Positions 9,901 to 17,599 of a stretch of 64,000 bases of DNA are shown here, piece by piece. The position numbers were made by a program, and so were the translations under genes. The notes beneath the pieces were generated by a model, which saw nothing but the letters and a program-made list of their open reading frames with translations, was not told the origin of the DNA and did no database searches. Position 1 is the first letter of the stretch; every line of letters begins with the position of its first letter. The stretch comes from Thermopolyspora sp040678635. Lineage in GTDB: Bacteria; Actinomycetota; Actinomycetes; Streptosporangiales; Streptosporangiaceae. Location: the NCBI RefSeq assembly GCF_040678635.1, contig NZ_JBFATZ010000007.1:62001-126000 (forward strand), given 5' to 3'.

Positions 9901-11815
9901 CGGCCTGCGCGTAGGTGACCCGCAACGCGAGCTCATCGAACCCGTCGAAGAGCAGCAGCACCCTGCCCTCGTGGATGAGGTTGCGCAACATCCGCAGGTC
10001 GATCTTCTCCTCGCCGGCCTCGGCCAGGTGCGCCGCGAGGATCTCCTCGAACCCGTGCGCCTTCTCCAGCGCGCGCAGTTGGATCAGGACAGGAATGACC
10101 GGAGGACGTTGTTCCTCGTGGATGCGTCTCGCCAGTTCGCGCAGCAGGAACGTCTTGCCGTGGCCGAAGTCGCCGAGTACGACGACGAACCGGCCGTCAT
10201 AGTCGGCCACCCACTCCTGGACGCGGGTCAGCAGATCGTGCCCGGTCGCGTCGCCGACGGGCCTGAGGTGGCGAGAAATCAGGCGGAACCGCTGTGGAAC
10301 ATACAGCTCCGATGGATAAATATCGCTCTTTGCCAGCTTCTCAACCTGCCGCTGGGCATACGGGCGCAGATCGTACAGGCCCTGGAACTCCATCAGCGAT
10401 CGCAGGGCGACTCCTCGCAGCTGAGCCTGCACCCTGAGATGCTCCGGAGCCGGGTCGCCTCCATAAATCAGGAACGAAGTGAGTCCCGGATCGCCCGCGC
10501 GATAAAGATCATGCACCCCACGGGCGAACTCCTCCAAGGCGTCCGCCGTCATCGGGCCCTCACACGCGCCTACGGGATACTGCGATACCACCGGACCGTT
10601 CCGGGTGATCCGCAGGTAGCGCTGCGGCCGATCGACGCCGACGACGACCTCCTGCACGCACTCCGCGCCGTAGCGGATCTCGCAAACTTTGCGCACCTTG
10701 GCCAGAAGGTCGTCCGAACGCTGCGTGCGCGGGTCGCGCAGATACGCGGACTTGCGCAGCGAGTCCTCGTGCCGTTCCTCGTCCTGCTCGGTGCCGAACG
10801 TGCCGTGCACGTCGTCCAGCGGTCGCCGGATCTCACGGGTCCAGTCGTTGCGGCCACGTCCCACGCTGGTGTCGCCCTCCCAACGGAAACGGTCGGGGTT
10901 GTAGCGCCGCGCGTACACGGTGACGCCGTCGGCCTTGACGCGGATGAGTTGGTACTGGTTCGGCACGTCCTCGGGCCTGGCGTCCTGCCGCACCCCGGCG
11001 CTGCCCGCGCACAGCACGGGGACGCCCTCGGGGCCGAACGAGCAGAGCTTCCCCGCGTGGGTGTGGCCGTGCAGGATCAGATTGAGATGCGGGGCGAGCA
11101 ACTCGGCCAGCATGTCGTGGTCCCGCTGGAAGGCGCTGTCATCCCGACTCTGGATCACCGGATTGTGGTGGAGCGTGCCGATGCGCAGCCAGCCGTCGGC
11201 CGCGCGGGCGCGCAGGCGTTCGGCGAACCAGCGCAACTGCTCCTCGCCGCAGTAGCCGTAATGGGTGTCGGGAAGGTGGGTTTCGGCCATGGTCGAGTTG
11301 AGCCCGGCGATGACCGTTTTCAGCTCGGGGATCTCGTAGAGAGTCCAGGGCTGGTCTTTGGGAAACATCACGCCCGGTACGCCGGCGTAGAACTCGGCGA
11401 ACATCGCCGCATAATGGTCCCATTTGGGCCAGTATGGCGGGACAGGCTCTGTTTCGTCCCCTTCGCAGTCGAGAAAGTACGCCCGGCATTTCTGCCAGTT
11501 GATGTCGTGATTTCCGGGCACCATCGCCACCCGGTCCCGGCTCAGGCCCAACCCCTGGGCCAGACCCGTCAGGAAGTCCCGTACCAGAGCGAACTCCGAC
11601 CGGGCGCCCGTCTCGGCGAGGTCGCCTGACGCGACGATCAGATCCGGCCGCAGGCCATGCTTGTCCTCCAGCCAGCGAATGTCGTCGAGAAGCCGAGTGT
11701 GCAACTGTGAGAGGTGGCGATCGGCGGCGGTCAACCCCTCCGCGCCGAAGCGGTGTTTGGCACCGAACTGTGTGTCCGACACGTGCAGGATCGTGATCGA
11801 CGACTTGCCGGACAC
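6917..11815 (-). CDS. STAND ATPase: metallophosphoesterase-NACHT-pentapeptide-WD40
   Basis: 1632 residues as assembled (an N-gap lies inside). Domains in order: calcineurin-like metallophosphoesterase, 1-300, with SDTQFG (D14), SGDLAE (D65), GNHD (101-104), HHNP (217) and HGHTH (249-253); an unassigned domain, 345-515, with GVALRSLMEFQGLYDLRPY-type sequence and LYVPQR; NACHT NTPase with Walker A GDFGHGKT (548-555), Walker B LLLFDGFDE (620-628), sensor-like LTSR (657-660) and a helical region ending with FVHRSVLEWL; pentapeptide repeats (950-1050, A-D-L-R/S-x pattern); and about eleven 42-residue WD40 repeats (1075-1548) forming the likely sensor. GTG start with GAGGAGGGG upstream. The architecture is that of a signal-transduction STAND NTPase with an N-terminal effector. 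Defence or programmed death is inferred from known Avs and NACHT systems. The first metal motif has Gln where many phosphoesterases have His (D-x-Q). Confidence 0.85.
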   Translation of the reverse strand: MSGKSSITILHVSDTQFGAKHRFGAEGLTAADRHLSQLHTRLLDDIRWLEDKHGLRPDLIVASGDLAETGARSEFALVRDFLTGLAQGLGLSRDRVAMVPGNHDINWQKCRAYFLDCEGDETEPVPPYWPKWDHYAAMFAEFYAGVPGVMFPKDQPWTLYEIPELKTVIAGLNSTMAETHLPDTHYGYCGEEQLRWFAERLRARAADGWLRIGTLHHNPVIQSRDDSAFQRDHDMLAELLAPHLNLILHGHTHAGKLCSFGPEGVPVLCAGSAGVRQDARPEDVPNQYQLIRVKADGVTVYARRYNPDRFRWEGDTSVGRGRNDWTREIRRPLDDVHGTFGTEQDEERHEDSLRKSAYLRDPRTQRSDDLLAKVRKVCEIRYGAECVQEVVVGVDRPQRYLRITRNGPVVSQYPVGACEGPMTADALEEFARGVHDLYRAGDPGLTSFLIYGGDPAPEHLRVQAQLRGVALRSLMEFQGLYDLRPYAQRQVEKLAKSDIYPSELYVPQRFRLISRHLRPVGDATGHDLLTRVQEWVADYDGRFVVVLGDFGHGKTFLLRELARRIHEEQRPPVIPVLIQLRALEKAHGFEEILAAHLAEAGEEKIDLRMLRNLIHEGRVLLLFDGFDELALRVTYAQAARHLTNLVSAAGGRAKVVLTSRTQHFLSEHEVETALASQLRDMSGRRLVKIEAFDEAQILDFLTKLFDGDVDRARARLDLLRDVRDLLGLSGNPRMLGFIARLDEKRLCDIRDRNGEISAAVLYRELLDRWLGFEYERAHPEGAAPALTEAERWKAITTLALMLWETGEETLGIAELDNFATQALHDLAERQITADQAAHMIGSGTLLVRVENERFKFVHRSVLEWLVTNHAAERLRHGDLDPKEFRSRVISDLMIEFLVTLAGKHAFEQWARRTLQAEAGSTTAIAKKNALLALRHMGLSLRRPHDERPPQLAKVNLRGMDLSNADLRSADLREADLREACLDGADLSKSDLRAARLQGCSGKGLKLVGAKLQEADFSTATLIGADLNAAKAAGAIWRRTSLINAVIGPDLGLENTFGAALPDHGLPFLHLASSRHTVSVAMAYSPDGTHLATASDDRTIRIWDPATGTHLRTLEGHTSAINALAYSPDGTHLATAGSDRTIRIWDPATGTHLRTLEGHTSAINALAYSXXXXXXXXXXXXXXXXXXXXXXXXXXXXXXXXXTGTHLATAGSDRTIRIWDPATGTHLRTLEGHTNRVNALAYSPDGTHLATASDDHTVRIWDPATGVHPHTLEGHTNRVNALAYSPDGTHLATANSDRTIRIWDPATGTHLRTLEGHTDWVRSLAYSPDGTHLATAGSDRTVRIWDPATGVHLRTLEGHTDCVIAVAYSPEGTHLATAGSDRTIRIWDPATGVHLRTLEGHTDCVIAVAYSPDGTHLATASDDHTVRIWDPATGTHLRTLEGHTDWVRSLAYSPDGTHLATAGRDRTVRIWDPATGVHLRTLEGHTNWVNALAYSPDGTHLATAGSDHTVRIWDPATGTHLRTLEGHTNWVNALAYSPDGTHLATAGSDGTVRMWSARGGDCVAIVLPLPTGAAAFSPDGLTYKFDGNPAGFFWWAINLCAFAPGELDPYIPALRRVPIDTPLTELSRGRQED
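7195..8580 (-). repeat. 126-bp tandem repeat encoding near-identical WD40 units
   Basis: The consensus phrase AYSPDGTHLATA recurs every 126 bp (42 codons). About eleven units are visible, one split by the N-gap. Differences cluster at a four-residue site after EGHT (SAIN, NRVN, DWVR, DCVI or NWVN) and at the site before RTxR (SDD, GSD, NSD or GRD, then R, H or G). The rest is almost invariant at DNA level. This is coding sequence, not CRISPR. Confidence 0.92.
8213..8309. other. Assembly gap (97 N) inside the WD40 array
   Basis: The base order left of the gap ends in a chimera of two similar 10-mers (GTGGGTGCCG followed by GT instead of TC), as expected when a contig stops in a repeat. To keep the 126-bp phase the missing length should be 1 + 126k nt. 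The true WD40 copy number is therefore unknown. Confidence 0.9.
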
Positions 11816-12032
11816 TGCCCCTCCTCAGCTCCGACCCTGCGGGGCCCTCCCCTGCGGCCCGCATGTCCATATGAATGCGAATAGCGCGAAGCGACAGACA
11901 TCTTATGTCCGGCGAACGCTCGGTGGACGGGCCTTCGAGGTAAGTAATCAATCCGCCGATAAATCCGGACGAATTGGGATGTTTTCCTGCTGGGACGCGA
12001 TAAGCACCGCAGTTTGGACGAGGGCCTCCTGC
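11816..12032. other. Upstream region of the STAND-SLATT operon
   Basis: About 215 bp with somewhat lower GC around 11865-12010 (for example the stretch from 11939 with AAGTAATCAATC). It should hold the minus-strand promoter of the STAND gene. I could not identify a convincing -35/-10 pair or operator. Confidence 0.4.
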
Positions 12033-12084
12033 CGACGACCCCGGCGAACCCGTCCGCACCGGCGCCCCACCGAACGACCCCACC
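12033..12084 (+). pseudogene. 52-bp relic of a molybdopterin oxidoreductase 3' end
   Basis: This segment matches 2363-2414 at 45 of 52 positions and, in the homologous frame, reads DDPGEPVRTGAPPND against DDSGEPVRTGTPPNE in the intact gene. No homologous sequence extends to either side. It is either a scrap of a duplicated copy or the remnant of a lost paralogue. A following open stretch (FLEERFPILLDEW, about 12170-12210) is not recognised and is not called as a gene. Confidence 0.6.
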
Positions 12085-12283
12085 CCTCGAAGATCTTCAC
12101 ACCATGCACGCAGACTCTCGGTGCCGACTCCGCGCCGGGGCGACGCGTAGCGAGATGCGCGCGTTCTCCGAGTTCCTGGAGGAGCGATTCCCCATCCTCC
12201 TCGACGAGTGGACACCCTGCGCCAGGCCGGACACGACCGCCCACCGTCCCGCGGGGCCGACAACGCTGCGGACAACCAAAAAG

Positions 12284-12313
12284 AAGGCCGCGGGCTCAGA
12301 CACCCGCGGCCTT
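12284..12313 (-). terminator. Intrinsic terminator of the pentose-phosphate operon
   Basis: Inverted repeat AAGGCCGCGGG / CCCGCGGCCTT with an 8-nt loop. On the minus strand it is followed by CTTTTT, and it lies 17 nt beyond the pgl stop codon. The stem, short loop and T-run fit a Rho-independent terminator reading out of pgl. Confidence 0.88.
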
Positions 12314-12329
12314 CCGATCGGCTCGACGA

Positions 12330-13103
12330 TCAGGGGGAGGCCGGGCGCACCAGACCCGGAGGAATCTTGGCCGCGGCGGCGCGGTCGAGGAGGAACAGCG
12401 TCTCCTGGCGGCCCCGGGCGCCCGCCGCCGGAACCTGGATCGGACCCGCGTCCGACAGGGCGAGCCGTACGGCTCCCGCCTTCTCGGTGCCCGCCGCGAC
12501 CACCCACACCTGACGGGCCGCGTGAATCGTGGGCATCGTCAGCGAAAGCCGCGTCGGCGGCGGTTTCGGCGCTCCGTGCACGGCGACGACCGGCCGCTCG
12601 TCGTACAGGGCGGGCATGCCGGGGAACAGGGACGCCACGTGCGCGTCCGGCCCCATGCCGAGCAGCAGCAGGTCGAACGACGGCACCGGCCCGTGATCCT
12701 CGGGCCGGGACGCCTTGCGCAGCTCGTCGGCGTACGCCTGGGCGGCCTCCTCCGGCGTGAGCCCCGAGTCGCTCGACGGCATGGCGTGAACCCGGGCGGG
12801 GTCGAGGTCGATCCGGTCGAGCAGCGCCTCGCGGGCCCCGGTCTCATTGCGCTCCGGATCCCCGGACGGAAGGTACCGCTCGTCCCCCCACCACACGTCC
12901 AGATTGCGCCAGTCCACCGCCGCGTGCGCCGGCGTCTCGGCCACCGCCGCGAGCGTGGCGATGCCGACCGTGCCCCCGGTGAGCACGATCGACGCCGACC
13001 CCTTCGCCGACTGGGCGTCGACCAGCCGGGTGATCAGCCGGGCGGCGACCGCCTTGGCCAGGACCTCGGCGTCCCGGTGGACGACGACCGTCGGCGCGCT
13101 CAC
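12330..13103 (-). CDS. pgl: 6-phosphogluconolactonase
   Basis: 257 residues. It hydrolyses 6-phosphogluconolactone to 6-phosphogluconate, the second step of the oxidative pentose-phosphate pathway. Family signatures are VLTGGT near residue 43, WWGDERY with the following N-E, and LLLLGMGPDAHVASLFPG, the conserved GxGxDGHxASLFPG motif with Ala for Gly. GTG start; its GTGA overlaps the opcA stop by 4 nt, so translation is coupled. Last gene of the operon, followed by a terminator. Confidence 0.95.
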   Translation of the reverse strand: MSAPTVVVHRDAEVLAKAVAARLITRLVDAQSAKGSASIVLTGGTVGIATLAAVAETPAHAAVDWRNLDVWWGDERYLPSGDPERNETGAREALLDRIDLDPARVHAMPSSDSGLTPEEAAQAYADELRKASRPEDHGPVPSFDLLLLGMGPDAHVASLFPGMPALYDERPVVAVHGAPKPPPTRLSLTMPTIHAARQVWVVAAGTEKAGAVRLALSDAGPIQVPAAGARGRQETLFLLDRAAAAKIPPGLVRPASP

Positions 13104-14008
13104 CCGGACTCCCTGGCCAGCCATTTGATCGCCGAGGCGTACACGTCGTCGGGGTCGAGCCGCCGCAGCTCCTCGGCGAGCAGCTCGGACGTGGGCCGCC
13201 GGGCCAGCGCGACGTGACGCTCCGGCTGGCCGGGCCGCTGCAGCGACGCCAGGCGGGCGTCGCCGCGCGTGACGGCGATCTCCCCGCCGGGGACCGACAG
13301 CCGCACCGCGGTGAGGCCCGGCCCGGACGACTCGGTCACCTTGATCGGCGCGCCGAGGCGCTCGGCGAGCCAGGCAGCGAGCAGGCTCGCGCTGGGGTTG
13401 CCCGTCGCGCCCTCGACCAGGCCCTCGGTGACCTCCCCGACCGGCTGGTCGAACGCGGCGGCGAGCAGGCTGCGCCACGGGGTGAGACGCGTCCACGCCA
13501 TGTCGGTGTCGCCGGGGACGTACCCGTTCGCCCGGGAACGGATCGTGCGCACCGGGTCGGGGCAGTACCGGGCGTCGGTGATGCGCCGCTGGGCGAGCGC
13601 GCCGATCGGATCCTTCGACGGGTATTCGGGGGAGTCGGCCGGCCACCACGCCACCACCGGCGTGTCGGGCAGCAGCAGCGGGCTGACCACCGACTCGGCG
13701 TGCTCGGTGAGCTCGCCGTACAGGCGCAGCAGCACGACCTCGCCGGGCGTGGACTCGCCCATGCGGATCTCGGCGTCGAGGCGGGTTCCCTCGTCCACGT
13801 CGCGGGCGATCACCACCAGGATCCGGGAGGGGTGCTCCCGCGCCGCCTCGGTGGCCGCGCGGACCGCGTCGTACTGGCGGCTCTCGTCGGTCACCACGAC
13901 CAGCGTCAGCACCATGCCGATCGCGGGCGCGCCCATCTGGTGCCGCAGCATCGTCAGATGCGAGTCGATCTTCGACGCGGTGGTCGCGGAGAGCATGAAG
14001 CTCGTCAC
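13100..14008 (-). CDS. opcA: Glucose-6-phosphate dehydrogenase assembly protein OpcA
   Basis: 302 residues from a GTG at 14008 that has GGGGAGGGG just upstream (a longer in-frame ATG at 14065 is less likely). OpcA is an allosteric effector or assembly factor of glucose-6-phosphate dehydrogenase in cyanobacteria and actinobacteria. The family pattern is visible: a LVVVTD strand early, HPSRILVV around residue 60, PDTPVVAWWP in the middle, and PWRSLLAAAFDQP. It follows zwf, its functional partner, by 103 nt and overlaps pgl by 4 nt. Confidence 0.93.
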   Translation of the reverse strand: MTSFMLSATTASKIDSHLTMLRHQMGAPAIGMVLTLVVVTDESRQYDAVRAATEAAREHPSRILVVIARDVDEGTRLDAEIRMGESTPGEVVLLRLYGELTEHAESVVSPLLLPDTPVVAWWPADSPEYPSKDPIGALAQRRITDARYCPDPVRTIRSRANGYVPGDTDMAWTRLTPWRSLLAAAFDQPVGEVTEGLVEGATGNPSASLLAAWLAERLGAPIKVTESSGPGLTAVRLSVPGGEIAVTRGDARLASLQRPGQPERHVALARRPTSELLAEELRRLDPDDVYASAIKWLARESG

Positions 14009-14111
14009 AGCCCCTCCCCTGTCCGCCGCGCCGCCCGGCCCCCGCGCGGGGACCCGGTACGGCACGGCGGGTGGATCTGGTCGTGTCGGATACCGGTGCG
14101 GAACGTCGCGG

Positions 14112-15875
14112 TCACAGGCGTCTCCAGGCGCGGCCGTCCCGTGCCATCAGCGCGTCGGCGGACGGCGGGCCCCAGGTGCCGGCCTTGTAATCCTCCGGCG
14201 GGCCCTGCTTGGCCCAGAACTCCTCGATCGGGTCGAGGATCTTCCAGGACAGCTCGACCTCCTGCTGGTGCGGGAACAGCGGCGGGTCGCCGATGAGCAC
14301 GTCCAGCAGCAGCCGCTCGTACGCCTCCGGCGACGACTCGATGAACGACTCGCCGTAGGCGAAGTCCATCGTGACGTCGCGGACCTCCATCGCCGTGCCC
14401 GGCACCTTCGAGCCGAACCGCACCGTGATGCCCTCGTCCGGCTGCACCCGGATCACCAGCGCGTTCTGGCCGAGGATCTCGGTGTCGGTGGCGCTGAACG
14501 GCAGGTGCGGGGCCCGCTGGAACACCAGCGCCACCTCGGTGACGCGGCGGCCCAGCCGCTTGCCGGTGCGCAGGTAGAACGGCACCCCGGCCCAGCGGCG
14601 GTTGGCGACCTCCAGCTTGATCGCCGCGTACGTCTCGGTGGTGGAGTCCGGCGGGATGCCCTCCTCGTCCAGGTAGCCGCCGACGGGCTCGCCGCCCTGC
14701 CAGCCGGCCGCGTACCGGCCGCGGGCGGTGCCGAGCGCCAGGTCCTGCGGCAGCCGTACGGCCCGCAAGACCTTCTCCTTCTCCCGGCGCAGCGAGGCGG
14801 CGTCGAAGAACACCGGATCCTCCATGGCGATCAGCGCCAGGAGTTGCAGCAGGTGGTTCTGGATGACGTCGCGGGCCGCGCCGATGCCGTCGTAGTAGCC
14901 GGCCCGGCCGCCGATGCCGATGTCCTCGGCCATCGTGATCTGCACGTGGTCGATGAACCCGCGGTTCCACAGCGGCTCGAACAGGTTGTTGGCGAACCGC
15001 AGCGCCATGATGTTCTGGACCGTCTCCTTGCCCAGATAGTGGTCGATGCGGAACACCGACGACGGCGGGAACACCGCGTCCGTGATCGCGTTCAGCTCCT
15101 GCGCCGACTTCAGGTCGTGGCCGAACGGCTTCTCGATCACGACCCGGCGCCACGACGACGGGTTGGCGGAGTGCGCCAGGCCGGTCCGCTTGAGCTGCTG
15201 GATGACCTTGGGGAAGAACTTCGGCGGCACCGACAGGTAGAAGGCGTAGTTGCCGCCCGTGCCCCGGGTCTCGTCGATCTCCTTCAGCGCCATCGCCAGC
15301 GCGTCGAACGCGCCGTCGTCGGCGAACTCGCCCTGCACGAAGTGGATGCCCTCGCGAAGCTGGTTCCAGACCTCCTCGCGGAAGGGGGTGCGGGCGTGCT
15401 CCTTCACCGCGTCGTGCGTCACCTTGGCGAAGTCCTGGTGCGACCAGTCGCGGCGGGCGAACCCGACCAGGGAGAAACCGGGCGGCAGCAGGCCCCGGTT
15501 GCCCAGGTCGTAGATCGCCGGCAGCAGCTTGCGCTTGGCCAGGTCGCCGGTGACGCCGAACAGCACGAGCACGCACGGCCCGGCCACCAGCGGCAGGCGC
15601 TTGTCCCGTGGATCCCGCAGCGGATTCGCGGCCGCCACCTCCTGACTCGTCGACACCCCGGCGACCGCCGAGGCCACCGTCCACGACTCCTCGGCGGGCA
15701 CCACACCGTGCCCCCCGCGTCCCTTGTGCTCGTGTTCGGCCTCATGTTCGGTCCCGTGTTCGGGCTGGCCCGACTCGTCCGGCCGCCACTCGGGACCGGC
15801 GGCGTCCTCCTGCCTCCCGGCCCCCTCCTGCGGGTCGGGAGGCACCTCGCCCTCGCGGGGCGGTTGATCGTTCAT
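14112..15875 (-). CDS. zwf: Glucose-6-phosphate 1-dehydrogenase with N-terminal extension
   Basis: 587 residues. It oxidises glucose 6-phosphate with NADP+. The nucleotide-binding motif is GVTGDLAKRKLLP and the active-site signature is RIDHYLGKE. The ATG at 15875 overlaps the pgi stop (ATGA) and has AGGAG 7-8 nt upstream, so it is well supported. It gives a leader of about 73 residues rich in Glu, Gly and His (EHGTEHEAEHEHKG) that ordinary Zwf proteins of about 510 residues lack. A GTG at 15656, giving 514 residues starting at STSQE, would produce the usual length; both starts may be used. Operon position between pgi and opcA. Confidence 0.95.
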   Translation of the reverse strand: MNDQPPREGEVPPDPQEGAGRQEDAAGPEWRPDESGQPEHGTEHEAEHEHKGRGGHGVVPAEESWTVASAVAGVSTSQEVAAANPLRDPRDKRLPLVAGPCVLVLFGVTGDLAKRKLLPAIYDLGNRGLLPPGFSLVGFARRDWSHQDFAKVTHDAVKEHARTPFREEVWNQLREGIHFVQGEFADDGAFDALAMALKEIDETRGTGGNYAFYLSVPPKFFPKVIQQLKRTGLAHSANPSSWRRVVIEKPFGHDLKSAQELNAITDAVFPPSSVFRIDHYLGKETVQNIMALRFANNLFEPLWNRGFIDHVQITMAEDIGIGGRAGYYDGIGAARDVIQNHLLQLLALIAMEDPVFFDAASLRREKEKVLRAVRLPQDLALGTARGRYAAGWQGGEPVGGYLDEEGIPPDSTTETYAAIKLEVANRRWAGVPFYLRTGKRLGRRVTEVALVFQRAPHLPFSATDTEILGQNALVIRVQPDEGITVRFGSKVPGTAMEVRDVTMDFAYGESFIESSPEAYERLLLDVLIGDPPLFPHQQEVELSWKILDPIEEFWAKQGPPEDYKAGTWGPPSADALMARDGRAWRRL

Positions 15876-17512
15876 CACAGCTCCTGTGCGACGGCGAGCA
15901 GGTGGGCGATGCCCGCCGCCCGGTCGGTCAGGTGAAGACGTACGGCGGGCCGCCCCCGCCCGGTCAGCGCCCGGATGTCGCCGAGCGCCTGGGCGAGCTG
16001 CAGCCGCCCCAGCGTGTACGGCTTGCCGGGAACCGCGATGTCGTCCGTCACGGCCCCGGTCACCTGGAGGAACACCCCGTTCTGCGGCCCACCCTTGTGA
16101 TACTGCCCGGTCGAGTGCAGGAAACGCGGCCCCCACCCGAACGTGATCGGCCGGTCGGTGCGCACCGCCAGCAGCGCCCGCAGCGTCGCCGGGTCGTTGG
16201 CCTGCCACGCCTCGGTCAGCTCGTCCAGCGAGGCGTCCTCGCCGGTCGGCGTGTCGAACGCCGACCATCGGTCCAGGTACGCCATCACCGCGAGATACCC
16301 GTCGCCGGGGATGGCGTCCAGCAGCGCGGTCAGCACGCCGGCCAGGTCCTTCGCCTTGCCGCCCGGCACCTCGCCGTACACCTCGACGGGCCCGTCCACG
16401 AGCACCGGCGCACCCGTCGGCAGCGGCCCCTCGTCCCCGGCCTCGGCGAGGATCCGGGAGGTGTTCTCCTTGGACTCGGCCACGTTCGGCTGGTCGAAGG
16501 GGTTGATGCCGAGCACCCGCCCGGCGATCGCCGTCGCGTACTCCCACACCAGGAACTGCGCGCCGAGCGGCCCCTCGACCCGCGTCGTGCCCTCCGGGCC
16601 GATGTTGACGACGAACTCGTCGGGCGCCCCGTTCGGGTCCGCGTTCACCACCGGCAGTATGCCCTTGCCCAGCTTGCCGGTGGACTCGGCGATGAGCTGC
16701 TCGATCCAGTCGGGCAGGCCGTTGATGTCGGAGAGGCTGTCCTCGAGCAGCAGCTTGTCCCGCCCGGCGAGGGCCTGCGCGCCGAGGGCCGCGCCGAGCT
16801 CCAGGCCCGGGTTGCCCTCGTTCGCCGCCAGCAGCGGCAGCACCTCGGCGGCGTCGTCGAGCAGCTTCTCCACGTCCGCGCCCGCCAGCGCGGACGGCAC
16901 CAGGCCGAACGCGCTCAGCGCGCTGTAGCGCCCGCCGACGTTCGGGTCGGCGAGCACCACCGGGTAGCCGGCCTCGCGGGCGACGGCCTCCAGCGGCGAG
17001 CCGGGGTCGGTGACGACGACGATGCGCTCGGCCGGGTCGATGCCGGCGTCGCGGAACGCCCGCTCGTAGACGCGGCGGTGGCTGTCGGTCTCGATCGTGC
17101 CGCCGCTCTTGCTCGCCACCACCACGACCGTGCGGTCGATGCGGTCGGCGACCGCGCGCCGTACCTGGTCGGGGTCGGTGGTGTCCAGGACGGTCAGCGG
17201 GACGTCGGCGGTCGCGCAGATGACCTCGGGAGCGAGGGACGAACCGCCCATCCCGGCCAGCACGACGTGGTCGAGGCCGCGCTCGCGGACGGTGGCGACC
17301 AGCTCGCGGATCTGCGGGAGAAGCTCCCGGCTGGTGGTGGGCAGGGTCAGCCAGCCCAGGCGGATCCCCGCCTCCTGCTCGGCGTCGGGGCCCCACAGGT
17401 CGGCCCGGCCGGCCGTCAGTGCCGCCGGCACCCCCTCGGCGGCCAGCTTCGCGGCCGTCTCTGCGGCGAGCGCGGCGACCGCGTCGTCGCCGAACGTTAC
17501 CGACGTGTTCAT
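15875..17512 (-). CDS. pgi: Glucose-6-phosphate isomerase
   Basis: 545 residues; interconverts glucose 6-phosphate and fructose 6-phosphate. Sugar-isomerase domains carry VVLAGMGGSSLAPEV, VASKSGGTIET and the C-terminal GWGPRFLHSTGQYHKGGP segment. The SKSGGTxET phosphate-binding signature is intact. ATG start at 17512, 87 nt after tal. Placing pgi inside the tkt-tal-zwf operon lets pentose-phosphate carbon be recycled to glucose 6-phosphate. A 10-bp triplicate (GGTTCTCGGT-like, 17551-17580) sits in the tal-pgi gap. Confidence 0.96.
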   Translation of the reverse strand: MNTSVTFGDDAVAALAAETAAKLAAEGVPAALTAGRADLWGPDAEQEAGIRLGWLTLPTTSRELLPQIRELVATVRERGLDHVVLAGMGGSSLAPEVICATADVPLTVLDTTDPDQVRRAVADRIDRTVVVVASKSGGTIETDSHRRVYERAFRDAGIDPAERIVVVTDPGSPLEAVAREAGYPVVLADPNVGGRYSALSAFGLVPSALAGADVEKLLDDAAEVLPLLAANEGNPGLELGAALGAQALAGRDKLLLEDSLSDINGLPDWIEQLIAESTGKLGKGILPVVNADPNGAPDEFVVNIGPEGTTRVEGPLGAQFLVWEYATAIAGRVLGINPFDQPNVAESKENTSRILAEAGDEGPLPTGAPVLVDGPVEVYGEVPGGKAKDLAGVLTALLDAIPGDGYLAVMAYLDRWSAFDTPTGEDASLDELTEAWQANDPATLRALLAVRTDRPITFGWGPRFLHSTGQYHKGGPQNGVFLQVTGAVTDDIAVPGKPYTLGRLQLAQALGDIRALTGRGRPAVRLHLTDRAAGIAHLLAVAQEL

Positions 17513-17599
17513 TTTTCCCCTCTGATGCGCGGGTTTCGCGTTCTTATGGAGGTTCCCGGTGGTTCTCGGTGGTTCTCGGGTGAGTGCCGTGCGTCCGGG

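Noticed and set aside
12014..12760. Plus-strand ORF after the STAND promoter region
   Set aside because: Overlaps the pgl gene and its terminator on the other strand; only the 52-bp oxidoreductase relic (in a different frame) is meaningful.
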